Positions 7,629 to 14,242 of a DNA stretch of 33,914 nt are shown one piece after another (the first letter of the stretch is position 1; the number at the start of each line of letters is the position of its first letter). A program made the translations under genes and the position numbers. The notes under the pieces were generated by a model. The model was not told the origin of the DNA, did no database searches, and saw only the letters and a program-made list of their open reading frames with translations. Source of the stretch: an uncultured Bacteroidota bacterium (GTDB lineage Bacteria; Bacteroidota; Bacteroidia; Bacteroidales; F082); NCBI GenBank assembly GCA_937912115.1, contig CALDOI010000212.1, forward strand, positions 1-33,914, given 5' to 3'.

Positions 7629-9788
7629 CTAGTTTTCCTGATGTGGAGCAACCATATCTATCAACTCTGGTAAATCCATCCCAAGCTCCTTAAGATGAGA
7701 TATTTTTGGAACTCCATTTTTTGTCCAACCTCTTCTTAGATAAACAGCATCAAGTAGTTTTTCGTATTGGCTTTCACGGAACTTACGAACGATATCACGT
7801 TTTTCCTCTGAAGTTTTACCTTTGGGATCGATGCCTATGATCTCTTTCATTTGCTTATCATAACGCTCAACTCTTGATTCGTATTCCTCGATAGTAACAG
7901 GGCCAGCAGCACGGTAAGGTTGAGCATCAAATTCGCGAGTACCATAACCTCTTCTAAGGTTAAACACTCTTTGATAGTTATAAACTCTTTCGGATTGACG
8001 AATTATTTCGTGTTTATCAATATTGTGACCGGTTACAGCATTGTAAATGGCAACATAATTATCAACGTGCTCAGGTACTTTAGCTGGCTCATCGGTTTCT
8101 GCATTTGTTGTTGGCTCAACATCATTCCATGGAAGCTTACACAATCCCATTAAACCAAACCAGGTACGGAACATCGGGAAATAATGTAGGGCTTCCGCTT
8201 TATCTTCAAATGTAGGTATCTGGTTATTAACCATATCCATAAATATAAGCCAAGCTTCATCATGCTGAGGTCCTTTGTTAGTCATTGCAAAACCGCCTTG
8301 CTGTGCCAACGACTCTTTGGAAATATATTCAGAATATTCAAGTCCTTTATTTTCCATTCCAATGTCTTGCAAAAATGCGGCATCACCCCAACCTTTTTCG
8401 ATGAAAAGTTCTTTCATTTTGCGAACTCCAAGACCGGCAATTAAACCAAATCCTTCACCCCTTGCCAACTGATGCATTGCTTCCATTGCTGAATCAGAAT
8501 TACCAAAGTTTAATTTTAAGCCTCCGGTTCTTTCCTCATTAAGGATTCCATTTTCGTAGCACTCCATTACAAATGCCATGAGCGTACCCCATGAAATTGT
8601 ACAGATACCATAAGTATCGCAATAGAAATTTGCTTCAATAATATAATCAGGATTAAAGATACCACAGTTAGACCCAAGTCCTCCGGCATTTTCATATTCT
8701 GGTCCGTCAACAATTACTTTTTGTCCGGCATAAGGGCCTGTACGTAATTCATAATTATCAATACCTTTTGCACACGACATATTACAACCAATCCAACAAC
8801 CATCAGGAACGCCTTGTGTAAATCTGCGTTTCCATTCTTCTGAATCGATATTTTTTATATCAGGATGACTTCCAAATTTATAGTTATTTGTTGGGAGAAG
8901 ATCATAATCATTCATGATTTCCATAAGGTGAGCGGTACCTTTGGTTTTCATTTCGCACTGATCATCATCAAGGTCGCGCATTTCCTTATTGAATATTTTG
9001 CCTCTTTCCATGATGGCCTTTAGGTCGACAACATTATTGAGGTTACCTTTTACGCCAGGAACTTTACATACAATAGCTTTAATTTTTTTATCTCTGAAAA
9101 CAGTTCCAATTCCACCACGCCCGGCTTGCTTTAATCTAACTAGTTTACGTTTTGAATCGAAAAAGCTAAAGTTAAGCATTCCAATTAATGAATGATCGGC
9201 AGCTTTACCTGCTGAAACAACAGCAACATTTTTTCTGTCCTTTTCATTGTCGGCATACATCTCGGTAAGTTGCTCAGCTAATACATGACTGTCAATTGCT
9301 TCAGCAGGAGCCTCCAGAATTTCAATTTTACCTGTAACACCATCAATGAAAATAATAATTTCCCTATCCGATTTTCCCTGTATTTCAATGGCATCAAAAC
9401 CAGAGAATTTTAGGAATGGCCCGAAATAACCACCAACATTACTATCCATTACAGAATTTGTTTGTGGACTTATACTCACTACCAATGATTTACCGGTTCC
9501 TGAATACTGGGTAATACCACAAATTGGACCACCTGAAATTACGATCTCATTTTCAGGATCATTCCATTTTGTATCGGGTTTAGTTGCATCCCATAAATAT
9601 TTTAATCCATAGCCTTTTCCGCCAATGAATTTTTCCTTCATTTCAGCAGGAACATCCTTTGACAATATTGTATTGTCAGATACATTAATATAGAGTGTTT
9701 TATCAGAATAACCTTTGTCGATAGGAGTAATATCATACTTCCATTCTGCAATCAATTTGTGTTGATTTTTAATTTCTTCGATATTCAT
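7629..9788 (-). CDS. aor: Tungsten-type aldehyde ferredoxin oxidoreductase (AOR family)
   Basis: 719 residues from the ATG at 9788. AOR-family enzymes use a tungsten bis-pterin and a [4Fe-4S] cluster to oxidise aldehydes to acids, or the reverse, with ferredoxin. Seen are the N-terminal domain with FIGGKGYGLKYLW, SGTGKSLVVSISP and GGYFGPFLKFSGFDAIEI, the AOR signature GRGGIGTVFRDKKIKAI, cluster ligands Cys331, Cys335, Cys339 (GCWIGCNMSCAKG) and Cys550 (LMGLC). The spacing CX3CX3C differs from CX2CX3C of Pyrococcus AOR as I recall it, and the chain is longer than the usual ~600-650, with a C-terminal extension. In-frame ATGs exist at 9818 and 9836; the -7 box at 9834-9841 makes 9836 unlikely. 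No ferredoxin-like or flavin partner subunit is adjacent. Substrate unknown. Confidence 0.93.
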   Translation of the reverse strand: MNIEEIKNQHKLIAEWKYDITPIDKGYSDKTLYINVSDNTILSKDVPAEMKEKFIGGKGYGLKYLWDATKPDTKWNDPENEIVISGGPICGITQYSGTGKSLVVSISPQTNSVMDSNVGGYFGPFLKFSGFDAIEIQGKSDREIIIFIDGVTGKIEILEAPAEAIDSHVLAEQLTEMYADNEKDRKNVAVVSAGKAADHSLIGMLNFSFFDSKRKLVRLKQAGRGGIGTVFRDKKIKAIVCKVPGVKGNLNNVVDLKAIMERGKIFNKEMRDLDDDQCEMKTKGTAHLMEIMNDYDLLPTNNYKFGSHPDIKNIDSEEWKRRFTQGVPDGCWIGCNMSCAKGIDNYELRTGPYAGQKVIVDGPEYENAGGLGSNCGIFNPDYIIEANFYCDTYGICTISWGTLMAFVMECYENGILNEERTGGLKLNFGNSDSAMEAMHQLARGEGFGLIAGLGVRKMKELFIEKGWGDAAFLQDIGMENKGLEYSEYISKESLAQQGGFAMTNKGPQHDEAWLIFMDMVNNQIPTFEDKAEALHYFPMFRTWFGLMGLCKLPWNDVEPTTNAETDEPAKVPEHVDNYVAIYNAVTGHNIDKHEIIRQSERVYNYQRVFNLRRGYGTREFDAQPYRAAGPVTIEEYESRVERYDKQMKEIIGIDPKGKTSEEKRDIVRKFRESQYEKLLDAVYLRRGWTKNGVPKISHLKELGMDLPELIDMVAPHQEN

Positions 9789-9833
9789 AACTAAGCATTT
9801 ATTAGTTTTAAATTCCATTTTAAATGTGAGATG

Positions 9834-9868
9834 CAAAATTATACAAAATAGCAGACAATTAGTTCAAA
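9834..9868 (-). promoter_or_regulatory. Probable promoter of the AOR gene
   Basis: On the minus strand TTTG (9868-9865) and TAATTTTG (9841-9834) match the -33 and -7 elements, with a 23-bp spacer, slightly long. The start of transcription would lie near 9828, giving a 40-base leader before the ATG at 9788. The palindrome at 9882-9905 sits just upstream, an activator-like place. Confidence 0.5.
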
Positions 9869-9881
9869 AAGCCTAATAATC

Positions 9882-9905
9882 AGATATGCAAACCAAAGCA
9901 TATCG
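9882..9905. promoter_or_regulatory. Putative ModE-like operator, site B
   Basis: AGATATG, 10-bp spacer, CATATCG: one mismatch between arms and exactly the geometry of sites A and C. The arms extend inward by one pair (C...G). Centred near -65 from the predicted AOR start, it would suit activation. It is also upstream of the divergent lipoprotein gene at 10062, about 115 bp from that predicted start. Confidence 0.62.
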
Positions 9906-9971
9906 ATATTTATAATGAGTCTTTATAGTGAAAAATTGGCTGGTAAAAAACAACAATAATTGTGATATAAT

Positions 9972-10002
9972 TTTGTATGATAACAAGTGATTAGTATATT
10001 TG
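9972..10002 (+). promoter_or_regulatory. Promoter of the small lipoprotein gene
   Basis: TTTG (9972-9975), 19-bp spacer, TATATTTG (9995-10002): an excellent match to the Bacteroidota sigma-ABfr consensus. The predicted start is near 10009, about 53 bases before the ATG at 10062. Confidence 0.7.
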
Positions 10003-10061
10003 CATTAGTAATATTACGCCTAATAAATATTATAATGTAATTAAACCTAATACTAAAAAAA

Positions 10062-10496
10062 ATGAAAAAGATTTATTTGTTAATGATTGCGTTAATAATG
10101 GTAGCTACTACTATTAGTTGTAAGAAGAGCACAACTGACCCTCCAGATCCTCCTGTGGCTGATAAATATTCGGTAACATACAAATTGGATATAACAGGAG
10201 ATTATACTGACTTTAAGCTTGTTTACTATGAAACAGGATCGGTTAAAAAGGAAGTAACAAGCGTAACTTTCCCTTGGGAAGAATCATTTGATAATTATGT
10301 TGTAGGCGATTCCATAGTTATGAACTTTAGCTACATGACAGTACTTGGTAAACCAACTTCATATAGCTATTCAGCTGACCCCCTGTTAAATGGTGTAACA
10401 ATGGGTGTTGGTGGAGCTGGTAGTGCAACTAATGTAAATCCGGTACCGATAATGAAAATTAGCGAATCTGTTATTTCATACAAAATTGTTAACTAA
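10062..10496 (+). CDS. Small lipoprotein of unknown function
   Basis: 144 residues. MKKIYLLMIALIMVATTISC is a signal peptide with lipobox and Cys20, so it should be lipid-anchored in the envelope. A short proline-rich linker (DPPDPPV) precedes one beta-sandwich-like domain (about 38-144) with alternating polar and hydrophobic residues; no catalytic motif is visible and I do not recognise the family. It is transcribed divergently from the AOR gene, has a strong consensus promoter and ends in a clear terminator, so it is a single-gene unit. Its position 5' of thiF and next to AOR may be coincidence. Confidence 0.8.
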   Translation: MKKIYLLMIALIMVATTISCKKSTTDPPDPPVADKYSVTYKLDITGDYTDFKLVYYETGSVKKEVTSVTFPWEESFDNYVVGDSIVMNFSYMTVLGKPTSYSYSADPLLNGVTMGVGGAGSATNVNPVPIMKISESVISYKIVN

Positions 10497-10522
10497 GCTG
10501 AGTAAAATTAATTTTTTGTATT

Positions 10523-10562
10523 ATCCTGCTACATTAAATAAAATATGTAGCAGGATTTTTTT
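10523..10562 (+). terminator. Rho-independent terminator after the small lipoprotein gene
   Basis: Perfect 11-bp stem ATCCTGCTACA / TGTAGCAGGAT with a 12-base AT loop, followed by a run of T. It lies 26 bp after the stop codon at 10496 and separates the lipoprotein gene from thiF. Confidence 0.9.
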
Positions 10563-10643
10563 ATGGGCAAACAGCAGTAAGGTTTCACAAAAAACTTTCC
10601 CATTCCAGTAAGTTGGATAGTTCATCAATTAGCATAAATCACT

Positions 10644-10651
10644 TATTTTTG
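10644..10651 (+). promoter_or_regulatory. -7 box upstream of the thiF-thiS pair
   Basis: TATTTTTG matches TAnnTTTG and ends 17 bp before the thiF ATG at 10669. The only upstream TTG (10613) is too far away for a standard -33, so this is a partial promoter. No 24-bp palindrome is present here. Confidence 0.4.
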
Positions 10652-10668
10652 CTAAAAAAGAAATTTAA

Positions 10669-11250
10669 ATGAATTCTCTTCAAATAAAAGAAAAACTTAA
10701 GGACAAAATAGTTGGGATTGCCGGATGTGGCGGGTTAGGGTCAAATTGCGCAGTTGCTCTGGCAAGGGTTGGAGTTGGCAAACTTATTATTGTTGATTTT
10801 GATATTATTGAGGAAAGTAATTTAAATCGTCAGTATTTTTTTCACAGTCAAATTGGAAAGAAAAAAGTGTTTTGTCTAAAAGAAAATATTCAATTAATTA
10901 ACCCAAATATAATTGTTCAATCTCATGATATAAAACTCGATACAGTTAGTATTTTAGAACTATTTAAAGATTGTGATGTAATTGTTGAAGCTTTCGACAA
11001 AGCCGAAATGAAAAAAATGATAGTTGAAACTATCGCCGAAAGGTTGTCAAAAATACCTCTCGTAATTGGTTTAGGAATGGCAGGTTGGGGTGATAGTAAT
11101 ATGATTCACACAAGGCAAGCTAACAACCTGTTTATATGTGGAGATGAAACAAAAGAAGTGAGTGATGATCTTCCACCACTCGCCCCAAGAGTTGGGATTG
11201 TAGCAAATATGCAGGCCAATATAGTACTTGAAATACTCTTAAAAAACTAA
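10669..11250 (+). CDS. thiF: ThiF/MoeB-type sulfur-carrier adenylyltransferase (short ThiF family)
   Basis: 193 residues. This E1-like enzyme adenylates the C-terminal glycine of a small ubiquitin-like carrier using ATP. Visible are the nucleotide-binding loop GIAGCGGLGSN (residues 17-26), the acidic strand end IIVDFDIIEESNLNRQ with Arg54, and Lys65 of the GKKKV segment, all as in the shorter ThiF family. The zinc CxxC pairs of MoeB are absent, as is usual in this family. It is followed 2 bp later by a gene for a carrier ending in Gly-Gly, so the two work together. No thiamine genes (thiC, thiG, thiH) are near, while AOR and MoeA are, so the pair may serve tungstopterin synthesis rather than thiazole formation; that is inference. 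Confidence 0.9.
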   Translation: MNSLQIKEKLKDKIVGIAGCGGLGSNCAVALARVGVGKLIIVDFDIIEESNLNRQYFFHSQIGKKKVFCLKENIQLINPNIIVQSHDIKLDTVSILELFKDCDVIVEAFDKAEMKKMIVETIAERLSKIPLVIGLGMAGWGDSNMIHTRQANNLFICGDETKEVSDDLPPLAPRVGIVANMQANIVLEILLKN

Positions 11251-11252
11251 AA

Positions 11253-11456
11253 ATGGACATCACCTTAAATAACCGACCTGAATCATTCAATAATGAAAAA
11301 CTCACTATTACTGAAATACTAAAACTCAAAAATTATACTTTCAAAATGGTGGTTGTTAAGATAAATGGAGAACTAATCAGGAAGCCACAATATCCAACTG
11401 CTTATGTAGCAGACGGCGATGATGTTCAAATTTTACATTTAATTAGCGGTGGCTGA
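11253..11456 (+). CDS. ThiS/MoaD-like ubiquitin-fold sulfur carrier
   Basis: 67 residues ending in ISGG. The terminal Gly-Gly is the site that is adenylated and thiocarboxylated to deliver sulfur. The central VVVKINGELIRKPQYPTAYVADGDDVQILHLISGG matches the ThiS pattern (VNGE...R...L.DGDEVEI...GGG), and the length is typical of ThiS (about 65-70) rather than MoaD (about 80). It lies 2 bp after thiF, so the two are cotranscribed. By sequence it is ThiS-like; by location beside AOR it may act as the sulfur donor for a tungsten pterin. The sequence cannot separate these two roles. Confidence 0.88.
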   Translation: MDITLNNRPESFNNEKLTITEILKLKNYTFKMVVVKINGELIRKPQYPTAYVADGDDVQILHLISGG

Positions 11457-11463
11457 AAGCCAT

Positions 11464-11499
11464 AAAAAAAGCGGCCCATCTTACATGACCGCTTTTCAA
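11464..11499. terminator. Bidirectional terminator between thiS and a convergent T9SS gene
   Basis: Stem AAAAGCGG / CCGCTTTT with a 14-base loop, flanked by A on one side and T on the other, so it works on both strands. It lies 10 bp after the thiS-like stop and 19 bp from the end of the convergent gene. Confidence 0.8.
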
Positions 11500-11515
11500 T
11501 TAATTATCTATTTAC

Positions 11516-13840
11516 TTAATTAACAACTTCAAGCTTTTGTTTTAAAGTCTCACCTGAAGAAGTTATGACATTTATGAAATAAATACCCGGAGATAAAGCC
11601 TCGATATTTATTTTATTTGATTTCGTACCGCCAAATATACTAAAATATTTATTAATACGTTGTCCAAATTGATTAAATATTATTACCTCGAACATTTTTT
11701 TATCTACTGACTGAAAATCAATGGTTATAAAATTTCTTGCAGGATTTGGATAAATATTAATTTTATCAATATTCGATTCATTAATTGATGTACACTCATC
11801 AATAGTAACTTCGAATAAATCTGAAATGCCCGTGCAATTAATGCTCGTTGTTTCAGATACAGAAACACTTCCTACACCGATGGTATTCCATAATATCGTT
11901 ACTTCGTAAGTAGTTGTTAATGATGAAACTATTTGCCCTCCAATAACTGTCCAATCATAAACGCTTCCTGTGTTGTCCATTGTTGAGTACACATATTCAT
12001 GATCTTTACATACTTCTGTTTCACCACTTACACTTGGAGTTGGTATTTCAGATACAGTAATTTCCAGATCATCCGAAGGGATTCCATCACCACAATCATT
12101 TGTTCCATAAACCGACAAAAATGCTATTCCTGTAAAGTCCATTGACCACTCAACTTGAATACTCTCTCCAGTTCCTACAATGGTTCCAGCATCAAGAGGA
12201 TCAAGTGTCCATATTATTTCAGTGGCATCAGTAATTGCAGAAGTTTGGTAATCTCCCGTGGCCCCTGCACAAACTTCATCTTGCCCGGTTGGCTGTACAC
12301 CAGCACCAGGCAATGTTTCAATAGTAATGTATGCTTCACCATACATAAGTGTACTACAAGATATTGCAGAACCCGTTGCTGTATATATACCTTCATTTGT
12401 GTGATTACCAAAACTTATTGGGCTACCTGTTCCAGAAACGATTACACCGGTTGTGACATTTTCGAAGAACAATTCATAATCAACATCAATATCTGAACCA
12501 TCTTGTGTTAATTCCAAACCTTGGCCTCCTTCACAGTAAGCACCTCCGCCGTTTAAAAAATATGCTATAGGTGTAAAATTAAGTGTAGCAGCTAATTCCG
12601 AAGACCAGACTCCTGTACCACAATCATTAGTAGCACTAACTTTAACAGTATATGCACCATTCCAGTCGTCAGCAGATAAAAATACAGCCGATGTACTATT
12701 TCCTGTTATTGTTCCGGCATCCGAAGGTAGTACCTCCCACTGATAACTTTCAGCTGTAGCTACTGGATCGGTTGTGTAAATGTATTCTTCTCCACCACAC
12801 ACATTGGTTTCTCCTATAGGTTGGTTGGGTTGAATAGGAATATCTTCAACTGTTATCAAATCCGCTACAGTAGTTGATGCAGTGGTCGATCCATCAGAAA
12901 CTTCAAGGGTAACATCGAATGTACCCGTAGTATTGTAAACGATAGTAGGATTTTGGTTGGTTGATGTTGCAGGAGTTCCTCCCTCGAATGTCCAACTCCA
13001 AGAGGTAGCACCTGTGGATAAATCAGAATAACTCACAGAACCTCCAATACATACTTCAGTAACGTCGCTTGTAAAATCAGCTGATAATGCTATACTTCCG
13101 GGAATTGCAAATGCCCCGGTCCACATACCCAGCAATCCACCAATTTGAGTGGTACTACCATTTGTTAGATCAACAGTCCTTAATGTGTTCTCAAATGTAG
13201 AAGAATTATAAGTTGTTAAATACATCGCTTGTTCAGAATTACTCCAGTCCATCCCATGGCCCATACCTGCAGCTCCCTGACCTGTATTTCCTATGGAAAC
13301 AACGGTACCATCATTTTTATCAATCATATAAATTACAGCTAATGCCTGAAGGTTCATTCCATACATCTGTCCACTACCATCGATTGCAATGCATCCAATA
13401 GATGTTGCAGTTGTTTGTGTTCCTACCAATGAATAAGATCCATCCGTGACATCAATTATATGCAATGAACCTTCTCCGGCAGCAATTCCATATGCACTAT
13501 ATCCATACATAATACCTGTAGCTTCATCATAAGCCATACCTGTCCATATATGGTTTGCAGGTGGAACAATTGCACCTATTAATGTAGGAGTAGCATTTGT
13601 AGTATCAATTTGGTAAAACTCGTCTGTGCCCGAATTAATGGCATAAAGTATGTCATTTGCTCCAAAATCAGCAGCTCCGAAATTATTTAAGGTTGGACCA
13701 ACAGGAGTTTTGACTGCAGTGGCTAGGTCAATTGTATGTAAGGTGCCCCCGCCAATGTATTCAAAGCCAAATCCATGTTGAGCATTGGCCGAGAATGCTA
13801 AAAGGGAAATACTAATAACAAGAGTGAATAGTTGTTTCAT
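11516..13840 (-). CDS. Large secreted protein with PKD-like domains and type IX sorting domain
   Basis: 774 residues. Signal peptide to about residue 21 (LLAFSANAQ). Residues 22-245 have repeated strands like a propeller (TLHTIDLATAV, EFYQIDTTNATP, SLHIIDVTDGS, TLRTVDLTNGS). Residues about 250-335 form a PKD domain (SYSDLSTGATSWSWTFEGG, NPTIVYNTTGTFDVTLEVSDG). Further PKD-like or Ig-like modules each begin with a cysteine motif (NVCGGEEYIY, EVCAGATGDYQ, EVCKDHEYVYS). The last ~80 residues are a T9SS sorting domain (INIYPNPARNFITIDF, LSPGIYFINVI, ending KLEVVN). It should be displayed on the surface or released, probably as an adhesive or binding protein; no enzyme motif was seen. It is convergent with the thiF-thiS pair and seems to stand alone. 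Confidence 0.9.
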   Translation of the reverse strand: MKQLFTLVISISLLAFSANAQHGFGFEYIGGGTLHTIDLATAVKTPVGPTLNNFGAADFGANDILYAINSGTDEFYQIDTTNATPTLIGAIVPPANHIWTGMAYDEATGIMYGYSAYGIAAGEGSLHIIDVTDGSYSLVGTQTTATSIGCIAIDGSGQMYGMNLQALAVIYMIDKNDGTVVSIGNTGQGAAGMGHGMDWSNSEQAMYLTTYNSSTFENTLRTVDLTNGSTTQIGGLLGMWTGAFAIPGSIALSADFTSDVTEVCIGGSVSYSDLSTGATSWSWTFEGGTPATSTNQNPTIVYNTTGTFDVTLEVSDGSTTASTTVADLITVEDIPIQPNQPIGETNVCGGEEYIYTTDPVATAESYQWEVLPSDAGTITGNSTSAVFLSADDWNGAYTVKVSATNDCGTGVWSSELAATLNFTPIAYFLNGGGAYCEGGQGLELTQDGSDIDVDYELFFENVTTGVIVSGTGSPISFGNHTNEGIYTATGSAISCSTLMYGEAYITIETLPGAGVQPTGQDEVCAGATGDYQTSAITDATEIIWTLDPLDAGTIVGTGESIQVEWSMDFTGIAFLSVYGTNDCGDGIPSDDLEITVSEIPTPSVSGETEVCKDHEYVYSTMDNTGSVYDWTVIGGQIVSSLTTTYEVTILWNTIGVGSVSVSETTSINCTGISDLFEVTIDECTSINESNIDKINIYPNPARNFITIDFQSVDKKMFEVIIFNQFGQRINKYFSIFGGTKSNKINIEALSPGIYFINVITSSGETLKQKLEVVN

Positions 13841-13921
13841 TGATTTTATTTTTTAGTGAATTTTATCGATTAATCTTTTTTAAAATGCTTAAAATTAGTC
13901 TTCTGTAGAAAAGTCATTTTG

Positions 13922-14071
13922 TTAATCCTTTTTTTCTTTTTGATTCTTTGTCATCGCATCCACGATGGTCTTGATTGACTGATTCTCTTTTTTCTTTTTA
14001 TCGATTAACTTATCCAATTGATCCATGTAGGATTTCATTGAACTTTTATCTTCATCATTTTTGTGACCCAT
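13922..14071 (-). CDS. Possible small charged protein, 49 residues
   Basis: An ATG-to-TAA frame of 49 codons beginning MGHKNDEDKSSMKSYMDQ and ending KNQKEKKD. It is very rich in Lys, Asp and Glu, with a heptad-like helix (MDQLDKLIDKKKKENQSIKTIVDAM), and has no signal peptide. It lies alone in the 402-bp gap between two minus-strand genes, and an upstream AAAAGAAAC could serve as a weak ribosome site. I do not recognise a family. Charged composition can arise by chance in A-rich DNA, so this is only a candidate. The rest of the gap 13841-14242 shows no other structure to me. Confidence 0.45.
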   Translation of the reverse strand: MGHKNDEDKSSMKSYMDQLDKLIDKKKKENQSIKTIVDAMTKNQKEKKD

Positions 14072-14242
14072 TGTTTCTTTTATTGAATGCAAATAAACTC
14101 AAGACCAATAACAATTTCTAATATTTCAAACTACAAATACTATACGTATCACAAACAAAACCCCTACACGATGTGTTATAATACTGATATTGTATTCTTT
14201 AGAAATAATTAGTCGTAAAGGTAGGGTGCAAAAAATTGGAGA

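Noticed and set aside
7920-9195. Several plus-strand frames inside the AOR gene
   Set aside because: All are shadows antisense to the AOR coding frame, without signals for translation.
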